Shown here: piece after piece, positions 1-5,465 of the stretch | Layout: each line of letters begins with the position of its first letter | How positions within the stretch are numbered: the first letter of the stretch is position 1 | NCBI GenBank assembly: GCA_021647805.1 | Contig: JAKITZ010000110.1 | Span: 1 to 7,771, forward strand | From: Robiginitomaculum sp. | GTDB taxonomy: Bacteria; Pseudomonadota; Alphaproteobacteria; Caulobacterales; Maricaulaceae | Length of the DNA stretch: 7,771 bases | Reading direction: 5' to 3' | The notes under the pieces: model-generated | Seen by the model: only the letters and a program-made list of their open reading frames with translations | Told to the model about the DNA's origin: nothing | Databases searched by the model: none | Made by a program: the position numbers and the translations under genes

Positions 1-17
1 TCAAAGAAGGCAATTCA

Positions 18-37
18 AGATAGACTTTGAGCTATCT
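18..37 (-). terminator. Possible weak stem-loop after pleD
   Basis: AGATAG (18-23) pairs with CTATCT (32-37) around an 8-nt loop, 14 nt beyond the pleD stop. No T-run follows on the minus strand, so it does not look like a good intrinsic terminator. An alternative pairing of TCAAAG (1-6) with CTTTGA (25-30) competes with it. The window edge cuts off what lies further downstream. Confidence 0.2.
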
Positions 38-50
38 GGTTGGTAATTGA

Positions 51-1439
51 TCAGCACGTAAGTTTCGTGTTTTTCTTGCTAGATATGGCGGCAATCATTT
101 GGTTGCGGCCATTTTTCTTGGCGTGATATAAAGCAGCATCTGCCCGTGATAATATTTGCTTTGCGTTTTGCTCGGCTTGCAATGCGGCCAAGCCACCTGA
201 AACACTTATCCTAATAGGCTCTTTGCCTTGGCCAATATCAAAGCTATTAACCGCGATCACTTGCCTAAATCGTTCAGCTGCTGATTTTGCACTGTCTAAT
301 GAAGCATCCGGCATAAGTACGACAAATTCCTCACCACCATAACGACAGATAATATCTATTGCCCGGAAACTTTCGCGCATAATGTCAGCTAATTGCTGCA
401 ACACCATATCACCAGCTACATGGCCCCATGTATCATTGAATTGTTTAAAGTGATCAATATCAGCGATCAAAACCACTGATGGCTCTTTGCTATCATTGAA
501 GCGTACAACGAGTTCTTCAAGTTTTATATCCAAATGCCGGCGATTAAACAAACCGGTTAACTGGTCACTAAATGCCATCTCTAATGACTGATCGATATTC
601 TCTCGTAATTGGGCTGCATAGACACGACGTTGCAGCAAAGTCTGGCATCTTGCACGTAGTTCATGGCGATCTACCGGACGCTCCAATATGTCATTAGCCC
701 CCAGATCCAGCGCCCTTACCGAACGATCTTTTGCTTGCGCATCTACCATACAAAGAATTGGTAATTGCCGTGTTGCTTCATCAGCTCGCAAACGGGCGCA
801 CAATCGCAAACCATCAAACGAATTAGTTGCCAAATTTATCAGTATCAAATCAAAGCCGGTTGCAGCTATAGTGGACGCCACTTTCGGGTCAGTAGTAATT
901 TGACAATAAAAGTTCTCTCCAAGTTTTTCAGCAATTCTACTACCAAACCTTTCACTTTCCTCAACCACCAGTACTTTACCGCCAATTTGCTTTGATAAAG
1001 TCATCAGCTTGTTTGCCGCATCTGTACCTTGTCCGCTATTTAGGTGCGAGCGCAATTCATCCATTACCGAATTAAGCCGCAACAGTGAACGCACCCGCGC
1101 AAATAATGCCACATCATCAATCGGCTTACTTAAAAAATCATCGGCTCCGGCTTGCAACCCGTCAACCCGGTCTGTTTGCTGATCAAGCGCCGTTACCATA
1201 ACCACTGGTATGTGTTGAGTAATTGGATCAGCCTTTAACCGGCGGCAGGTTTCAAAGCCGTCCATTTGCGGCATCATTACATCAAGTAAAATAAGGTCAG
1301 GCCGTTGTTCCCTGGCCATCAAGATCGCAACTGCACCGCTGTTCGCGGTTAAGACTTCGTAATACTCAGCCTCCAATTTGGCCGAAAGAACCCGAATGTT
1401 CGGTTCCATATCGTCAACAACAAGAATGCGGCCGGTCAT
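51..1439 (-). CDS. pleD: PleD: response regulator with two receiver domains and a GGDEF diguanylate cyclase
   Basis: This protein makes cyclic di-GMP from two GTP when its first receiver domain is phosphorylated. In Caulobacter, PleD acts at the cell pole in the swarmer-to-stalked transition. At 462 residues it has the usual PleD layout: receiver 1 (about 4-120), receiver 2 (about 154-270) and GGDEF (about 285-450). Receiver 1 has the phospho-acceptor Asp53 in LLDVMMP and Lys105 in SKP. Receiver 2 is degenerate, with Asn202 where the acceptor Asp would be and ERP in place of the usual K-P motif; it presumably serves as a dimerisation adaptor. The active site is GGEEF at 368-372, and the product-inhibition I-site RxxD is Arg359-Asp362. 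From memory, these positions match Caulobacter PleD exactly. The gene begins 15 nt after the divK stop and has only a weak ribosome site, so co-transcription with divK is likely. The start is supported by alignment of MTGRILVVDD with the family N-terminus. Confidence 0.96.
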   Translation of the reverse strand: MTGRILVVDDMEPNIRVLSAKLEAEYYEVLTANSGAVAILMAREQRPDLILLDVMMPQMDGFETCRRLKADPITQHIPVVMVTALDQQTDRVDGLQAGADDFLSKPIDDVALFARVRSLLRLNSVMDELRSHLNSGQGTDAANKLMTLSKQIGGKVLVVEESERFGSRIAEKLGENFYCQITTDPKVASTIAATGFDLILINLATNSFDGLRLCARLRADEATRQLPILCMVDAQAKDRSVRALDLGANDILERPVDRHELRARCQTLLQRRVYAAQLRENIDQSLEMAFSDQLTGLFNRRHLDIKLEELVVRFNDSKEPSVVLIADIDHFKQFNDTWGHVAGDMVLQQLADIMRESFRAIDIICRYGGEEFVVLMPDASLDSAKSAAERFRQVIAVNSFDIGQGKEPIRISVSGGLAALQAEQNAKQILSRADAALYHAKKNGRNQMIAAISSKKNTKLTC

Positions 1440-1454
1440 AATTACTGCTCGCGA

Positions 1455-1892
1455 TCAGTCTTCAAGGAAGGATTTAATAGTTTCCATGAACGACATGACA
1501 GTAATTGGTTTGGATATATAGGCCTCACACCCACCTTCTCGGATCCGTTCCTCATCACCCTTCATTGCAAAGGCTGTTACCGCAATTACCGGTATAGAAG
1601 AAAGCTCCTCATCTTCCTTGATCCATTTGGTTACTTCAAGTCCAGAAACCTCCGGCAATTGAATATCCATTAAAATCAAATCAGGTTTGTGTGTTCGAGC
1701 AATTTCCAGCGCCTTTAAGCCTTCACGGGTTTGCAAAGTCTCATAACCATGAGCCTCTAACAGATCACGAAATAATTTCATGTTCAGCTCGTTATCTTCA
1801 ACAATGAGAACTGTTTTTGGCATAATCTGTAACATGGCGCTGGCGCCCACCGAGTTGTCGTCCTTGGGACTGTTAATATTAAGTGGACCCAT
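1455..1892 (-). CDS. divK: DivK: single-domain response regulator of cell polarity
   Basis: DivK is a stand-alone receiver with no output domain. In Caulobacter it is phosphorylated by DivJ, dephosphorylated by PleC, and signals through DivL-CckA to lower CtrA activity; it also stimulates PleD. The core is very close to Caulobacter DivK, with VLIVEDNELNMKLF, LQTREGL, LMDIQLP, GLEVTKW, and a region 105-130 ending in EAYISKPI. Counting from the first Met, the acidic pocket is Glu32-Asp33, the acceptor is Asp76, and the switch residues are Thr106 and Lys128. The start is uncertain. ATG at 1890-1892 has a good AAGGAG 11 nt upstream but adds 23 residues before the receiver. ATG at 1821-1823 (Met24) gives a 122-residue protein whose acceptor becomes Asp53, matching Caulobacter numbering, but it has no visible ribosome site. 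The longer form is listed because of the ribosome site. pleD follows after 15 nt. Confidence 0.95.
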   Translation of the reverse strand: MGPLNINSPKDDNSVGASAMLQIMPKTVLIVEDNELNMKLFRDLLEAHGYETLQTREGLKALEIARTHKPDLILMDIQLPEVSGLEVTKWIKEDEELSSIPVIAVTAFAMKGDEERIREGGCEAYISKPITVMSFMETIKSFLED

Positions 1893-1903
1893 TAGACGCT
1901 AAA

Positions 1904-1909
1904 CTCCTT
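1904..1909 (-). promoter_or_regulatory. Ribosome binding site supporting the long divK start
   Basis: On the minus strand this reads AAGGAG, 11 nt before the ATG at 1890-1892. It is the best Shine-Dalgarno match near divK. The internal ATGs at 1833-1835 and 1821-1823 lack a comparable site; the nearest purine-rich stretch before 1835 is GGTGGG. This favours the 145-residue product, although 11 nt is slightly longer than the ideal spacing. Confidence 0.6.
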
Positions 1910-1947
1910 AAAACTCCATTGACCTGATCATTAAAAAGCATCAGAGT

Positions 1948-1962
1948 GAACAATCCATGAAC
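1948..1962. promoter_or_regulatory. LexA (SOS) box, alphaproteobacterial GAAC-N7-GAAC type
   Basis: The sequence GAACAATCCATGAAC is a perfect direct repeat of GAAC with a 7-nt spacer. On the other strand it is GTTC-N7-GTTC, the established LexA operator of alphaproteobacteria. It lies 88 nt before the dinB ATG and 55 nt before the long divK ATG. dinB is a classic SOS gene, so the motif is where an operator would be expected. Binding by LexA is inferred from the motif and context; the half-sites and spacing are read directly. Confidence 0.8.
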
Positions 1963-2001
1963 ATTAATAAATATACTTAGGGTCTGTGGACAATTATAAA
2001 A

Positions 2002-2027
2002 GTGTCAAGACGGGAGTAATCTTGCAC
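2002..2027 (+). repeat. Imperfect inverted repeat in the dinB leader
   Basis: GTG-T-CAAGA (2002-2010) faces TCTTG-CAC (2020-2027). This gives a 5-bp stem plus 3 further bp across a one-base bulge, with a 9-nt loop CGGGAGTAA. It ends 23 nt before the dinB ATG and would lie in the 5' leader if transcription starts near 1984. No function is known; it could be a leader hairpin, a protein-binding site or chance. Confidence 0.35.
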
Positions 2028-2050
2028 AAACAAATGTTTAGAGCAGTACA

Positions 2051-3325
2051 ATGACCAGTAATACATGGTGCCGTGATTGTGTCAGTAACTTAACCGATGG
2101 CAAAACCAAGTGTCAAAACTGTCGATCTGTGCGGATATTATCGCATATAGAGCTAAACCAGTTGGCTATTGCGCACATAGATTGTGATGCATTTTTTGCC
2201 TCAGTCGAGAAACGCGACAACCCGAAACTAGCCAATAAGCCGATATTAATTGGCGGTAACAGCCCAAGATCAGTTGTCTCCACTGCTTGTTATCTGGCAC
2301 GGGCATTTGGCGCGCATTCAGCAATGCCGATGGCACAAGCGAAGAAGCTTTGCCCGCAAGCAATTATAGTCAAACCTCGGATGAAAGCCTATGCTAAGGC
2401 TGGTGAAGATATACGCAATTTAATGCTTGAACTAACACCATTGATCGAGCCTTTGTCGATTGATGAGGCATTTCTTGACCTTAACGGAACCCAGCGATTA
2501 CATAATGGGCCACCAGTACAAAGCCTATTTATTTTGCAGAACCGAATTGAAAAAGAAGTCGGCATTGGGGTTTCAATAGGTCTTTCACACAATAAATTTC
2601 TAGCCAAAACAGCTTCTGACCTTGATAAGCCTCGCGGGTTTTCAGTCATTGGCAAGGCTGAAACCCTTGCATTTCTGGCACCAAAACCACCTGGCTTTGT
2701 CTATGGGGTTGGCGCATCATTTGAACGAAAGCTGTTGGCTGATGGTTTTCATAATTTGTCACAAATAAGAGAAATGAGTGAGCGGGAAATGGCTGCACGC
2801 TATGGCCGATCAGGGATACGCTTGTGGCGGTTATCAAGCGGCAAAGATAACCGACCAATAAAAACCACCTCCAAGCGCAAATCTATTTCTACCGAAACCA
2901 CTTTTGAGCGGGATCATAGCGATCTGCAAAATTTGCAAAAAATCCTGTGGGAATTATGCGAAAAAGTCTCGCGCTTGGCCAAAAGAAAATCTATGGCCGG
3001 ATACACTCTCACCTTAAAACTAAAAACCAATAGTCACCAATTACGCACCCGTAGCATAACTTTGCAGCAACCGGTGCAATTAGCCGACACCTTGTTTCGA
3101 GAATTGGACAACAAATTACAAAAAGAAATTGATGGCACCCGTTTTCGGCTTATCGGCGCAGGACTATCGACTTTGGTCAAAGTTGAAGAAGGGTTTATTG
3201 AACCAGCAGCCGATTTACTTGATCCCTCGCGAGATAAAAGAGGCCGCGTAGAGCGTGCCATGGATAAGGCAAGAAAAAAATTTGGGACAGAAGCGGTGAT
3301 TAAAGGTAGATCATTGCCTAAGTGA
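2051..3325 (+). CDS. dinB: DNA polymerase IV (Y-family translesion polymerase) with N-terminal cysteine knuckle
   Basis: This is an error-prone polymerase that copies past damaged bases. By alignment with E. coli DinB, the catalytic acidic residues are Asp44 in HIDCDAFF and Asp138-Glu139 in SIDEAF, with Phe49 as the steric gate. The palm-fingers core covers about 38-210. A helix-hairpin-helix-like stretch is near 215-235 (YGVGASFERKL). The little-finger domain spans roughly 275-385, and a basic tail ends at residue 424. The tail has ADLLDP at 387-392, possibly a degenerate clamp-binding site. Residues 1-35 carry four cysteines in two pairs (Cys7, Cys10, Cys21, Cys24), a zinc-knuckle-like extension absent from E. 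coli DinB (351 residues) but, as I recall, common in alphaproteobacterial DinB. The start is well fixed: an in-frame TAG at 2039-2041 allows no earlier start, and the cysteines begin just after it. The ribosome site is weak. The LexA box upstream suggests SOS induction. Confidence 0.96.
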   Translation: MTSNTWCRDCVSNLTDGKTKCQNCRSVRILSHIELNQLAIAHIDCDAFFASVEKRDNPKLANKPILIGGNSPRSVVSTACYLARAFGAHSAMPMAQAKKLCPQAIIVKPRMKAYAKAGEDIRNLMLELTPLIEPLSIDEAFLDLNGTQRLHNGPPVQSLFILQNRIEKEVGIGVSIGLSHNKFLAKTASDLDKPRGFSVIGKAETLAFLAPKPPGFVYGVGASFERKLLADGFHNLSQIREMSEREMAARYGRSGIRLWRLSSGKDNRPIKTTSKRKSISTETTFERDHSDLQNLQKILWELCEKVSRLAKRKSMAGYTLTLKLKTNSHQLRTRSITLQQPVQLADTLFRELDNKLQKEIDGTRFRLIGAGLSTLVKVEEGFIEPAADLLDPSRDKRGRVERAMDKARKKFGTEAVIKGRSLPK

Positions 3326-3351
3326 TCAGAACTGTAATAACACCTGATACC

Positions 3352-3355
3352 GGAG
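3352..3355 (+). promoter_or_regulatory. Ribosome binding site for the TTG start of the FkbM gene
   Basis: GGAG lies 6 nt before TTG at 3362-3364. The next in-frame start, ATG at 3401, has no purine-rich site in front of it. This site therefore decides in favour of the TTG start. Confidence 0.65.
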
Positions 3356-3361
3356 TGAGAA

Positions 3362-4138
3362 TTGAGATTTAATCCCTATTTCAGCATTGCCAAGCGCCTT
3401 ATGCGGCTGCGAAAAAAACCAATTCGTGCGCAGCGGCTTGGTGCTGCTTGGGAGCTTTTCCCATCGGATTGGATTGATAATCGGTTATTCATTGACCGCC
3501 CATTTGAGGTCACACAATTAGAGTTTGCCGCTACATGTATTAAAGATCATCAGCTTGAGGTGTTTTTTGATATTGGTGCAAATATTGGTTTGTACAGTGT
3601 CTTGTTACCTTTGCGCTTACCAACTTTAACAAAAACTCACAGCTTTGAGCCGATAAAAAACACCTATGCTAGATTGCGGAAAAATATAGAGTTAAACCAG
3701 CTTCAAGATAAAGTGCAGACATATAATTTTGCTTTGGGAGCTAAAGCAAGCAGACAAAATATTGTTTATGATAAAAAATCATCTGGCACTTCAAGCCTAA
3801 ACAAGAACAGCAATGTCTATGACAAAGTTGACCGGCTCGATACAATAGAAATAACTATCAAAACACTTGATGATGAAATTAACGACACTGGTTTAAGAGC
3901 ATTTTTCAAAATTGATGTTGAAGGCCATGAAGCTGAAACTCTTATGGGAATGCAGCAAATGCTTTTGAACAATTATTGCATATTACAGGTTGAACTATGG
4001 CCGCAACATATCGAAGCAATAACAAAACAATTAGCAAATCTCGACTATGAAATTTTTCATCAAATCGACCATGATTATTATTTTAGAAAGACAAGTTCAA
4101 ACAATTCACAAGACAAGGAAACACCATGCGCAATCTAA
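3362..4138 (+). CDS. FkbM-family SAM-dependent methyltransferase
   Basis: This is a class I methyltransferase of the FkbM family, which typically O-methylates sugars, polyketides or other small molecules. The target here cannot be told. The SAM-binding motif I is VFFDIGANIGLYS (about 67-79), followed by HSFEP (93-97) at the end of strand 2. The family signature FKIDVEGHE is at 182-190 and LQVELWP at 209-214. No signal peptide or membrane segment is seen, and the N-terminus is basic, so it is probably cytoplasmic. The 258 residues are of normal family size. Translation starts at TTG, chosen because GGAG sits 6 nt upstream; ATG at 3401 would remove 13 residues. The gene follows dinB by 36 nt without a terminator and overlaps the next gene by 13 nt. 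It is AT-richer than its surroundings (about 35% GC by hand count over 3661-3900), which hints at a different origin. Confidence 0.9.
   Translation: MRFNPYFSIAKRLMRLRKKPIRAQRLGAAWELFPSDWIDNRLFIDRPFEVTQLEFAATCIKDHQLEVFFDIGANIGLYSVLLPLRLPTLTKTHSFEPIKNTYARLRKNIELNQLQDKVQTYNFALGAKASRQNIVYDKKSSGTSSLNKNSNVYDKVDRLDTIEITIKTLDDEINDTGLRAFFKIDVEGHEAETLMGMQQMLLNNYCILQVELWPQHIEAITKQLANLDYEIFHQIDHDYYFRKTSSNNSQDKETPCAI
4115..4119 (+). promoter_or_regulatory. Ribosome binding site of the serine hydrolase gene, inside the FkbM reading frame
   Basis: AAGGA lies 6 nt before ATG at 4126 and within the last codons of the methyltransferase gene. The hydrolase therefore starts 13 nt before the upstream gene stops, an arrangement typical of translational coupling. 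It supports the 4126 start, which also begins a clean lipoprotein signal peptide. Confidence 0.65.
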
Positions 4139-5412
4139 AGAAATTACAAGCTATCGGCTTTATTGCTATCTTTGTATTGGCTGCTTGCTCGCCAGTGCCT
4201 GTGCAAGAGGTTGTAGCACCACAGAACGATATACAAGTCTCAGAGCGAGCCGAGCGACTTGATAGTTTATTATCTAGCCTGATCCAAGAAAAAGCCGTAC
4301 CGGGAATTTCGCTTTTAGTGATCGAAAATGGCAAAGAGACTTATTTTAATGTCCAAGGAAATTACGACTTGGAAAACCAAATCCCGCAAACCAGAGCCTC
4401 AGTTGCCAGATATTATTCGATGACCAAACCGATTGTCGGCGTTGCCTTGATGACCTTGTTCGAGGACGGCAAATTTGCCCTTGATGATCCAATAGCGCAA
4501 TATTTACCAGAATACGCAGAGCTTAAAGTTTATGTGGCTGGCGATGACACCACCGAAGCCTCATTGGCAGAGCCAATTCGTGCGGTAACTATTCGCGACT
4601 TGATGCGCCATACTTCGGGTATGACCTATGGCTTGTTTACCAATACAGCGGTGGACAAAATGTATAGAGAAGCTGGTATTTTAAGCCTTAACGATACCAA
4701 TACGCAAATGAGCCAAAAACTGGCAAAACTACCACTACAGGCACAACCCGGAACAAAATGGATTTATGGCGTCTCGGTCGATGTGCAAGGCAGGTTGATC
4801 GAAGTGCTTTCTGGAAAAACCCTTGGTGAGTTTTTAGAAGAAACCATCTTTGAGCCACTGCAAATGAGTCATACCGGATTTACGGTAAAGCCAAATGATC
4901 GCGAATTATTCGGCCCGGCATACCGGTTAAGCAAAACCGGTTTAACCAAACTATCTGATGAAAGACACAATACGCCAATTACTGTTGAAAATATGTTCTT
5001 GGAAGACGTTGCTTTTGAAAGCGGCGGTAGCGGCCTTGTCTCTACCATTGATGATTTTGCCCAATTCGCCAAAATGCTGCTTGACGAGGGCATGTTGGGT
5101 GATGTGCGCATCTTAAAACCCGAAACACTGGCGATGATGACCCGCGATCAGTTGGGTAATGCCGATCATGGCTGGCTGGGCAAGGATATGGGTTTTGGGC
5201 TTAATTTTGCCATTAAAACCGGAGCCGTAACCGATGGCAGCTTGCCACAACCCGTCGGCTCTTATGGTTGGAGCGGTTTAGCCGGGACTTACTTTTGGGT
5301 TGATCCGCAAAATCAGCTAACCGTAATTTTACACATACAGGTCTTAGGCCACGAACACGCCAATATCCGCAAGCGAGTAGTTGCTGCGGTTTATGGCGTG
5401 GAGCTACAATAA
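4126..5412 (+). CDS. Lipoprotein serine hydrolase, beta-lactamase / EstB-type esterase fold
   Basis: The protein belongs to the penicillin-binding-protein-like serine hydrolases (Pfam Beta-lactamase, PF00144). This group includes class C beta-lactamases, D-aminopeptidases and esterases such as EstB. Residues 1-21 form a lipoprotein signal peptide: basic start, hydrophobic core, lipobox LAAC with the lipidated Cys21, then Ser at +2, which suggests the outer membrane. The nucleophile motif SxxK is Ser98-Met-Thr-Lys101. The second-motif Tyr is probably Tyr214 in IYGVSVDV, where the usual YxN Asn is replaced. GGSGLVST is at 300-307. WSG (382-384) stands in the place of the KTG/HxG motif; EstB-type esterases also have Trp there, which favours an esterase over a true beta-lactamase. 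The length of 428 residues is normal. The gene overlaps the FkbM gene by 13 nt and converges with the peptidase gene. The substrate is unknown. Confidence 0.91.
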   Translation: MRNLKKLQAIGFIAIFVLAACSPVPVQEVVAPQNDIQVSERAERLDSLLSSLIQEKAVPGISLLVIENGKETYFNVQGNYDLENQIPQTRASVARYYSMTKPIVGVALMTLFEDGKFALDDPIAQYLPEYAELKVYVAGDDTTEASLAEPIRAVTIRDLMRHTSGMTYGLFTNTAVDKMYREAGILSLNDTNTQMSQKLAKLPLQAQPGTKWIYGVSVDVQGRLIEVLSGKTLGEFLEETIFEPLQMSHTGFTVKPNDRELFGPAYRLSKTGLTKLSDERHNTPITVENMFLEDVAFESGGSGLVSTIDDFAQFAKMLLDEGMLGDVRILKPETLAMMTRDQLGNADHGWLGKDMGFGLNFAIKTGAVTDGSLPQPVGSYGWSGLAGTYFWVDPQNQLTVILHIQVLGHEHANIRKRVVAAVYGVELQ

Positions 5413-5430
5413 AAATAACCCTGGTAAAAT

Positions 5431-5454
5431 CAATGCCGGAGTTTCCAAGCATTG
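5431..5454. terminator. Possible bidirectional terminator hairpin between convergent genes
   Basis: CAATGC (5431-5436) pairs with GCATTG (5449-5454). Inside it, GGA (5438-5440) pairs with TCC (5444-5446) across a small internal loop. It sits in the 53-nt gap between the hydrolase stop and the peptidase stop. CTTTATT follows on the plus strand, and ATTTTA follows on the minus strand. The stem is short and the T-runs are broken, so termination strength is doubtful; its position is the best argument. Confidence 0.45.
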
Positions 5455-5465
5455 CTTTATTGAGT

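Larger units (their letters stand above)
1893..2050. promoter_or_regulatory. Divergent divK / dinB intergenic control region
   Basis: These 158 nt separate the divergent divK and dinB starts and must hold promoters for both directions. The region contains a LexA-type box at 1948-1962 and an inverted repeat at 2002-2027. TATACT at 1972-1977 is a plausible plus-strand -10, which would place the LexA box at about -36 to -22, a repressing position. TATAAA at 1995-2000 is an alternative. No convincing -35 accompanies either one. TTGACA occurs on the minus strand at 2003-2008 but has no -10 at a suitable distance. No exact TTAA-N7-TTAA CtrA site and no GANTC methylation site was seen. Confidence 0.7.

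Noticed and set aside
688..995. Plus-strand short reading frames opposite pleD
   Set aside because: They overlap each other antisense to the second receiver domain and show no domain signal; they are by-products of pleD codon use.
1908..1967. Possible CtrA binding sites (TTAA at 1908-1911, 1931-1934, 1964-1967) upstream of divK
   Set aside because: No pair has the TTAA-N7-TTAA spacing. The nearest is TTAA-N7-TTGA at 1908-1922, one mismatch and overlapping the ribosome site. In AT-rich DNA this is likely chance.
2003..2008. Minus-strand TTGACA as the -35 of a divK promoter
   Set aside because: It is a perfect -35 hexamer, but the sequence 16-18 nt downstream on that strand is AGACCC-like, not a -10. 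The nearby TATAAT is only 4 nt away.
3325..3348. ATCAG/CTGAT hairpin after dinB as a terminator
   Set aside because: The stem is only 5 bp with a 14-nt loop and no T-run follows, so it does not argue against read-through into the FkbM gene.
4925..4947. GGTTAA/TTAACC inverted repeat with the palindrome AAACCGGTTT inside it
   Set aside because: It lies wholly within the hydrolase coding region, is short, and is explained by repeated use of similar codons; no mobile-element signs surround it.
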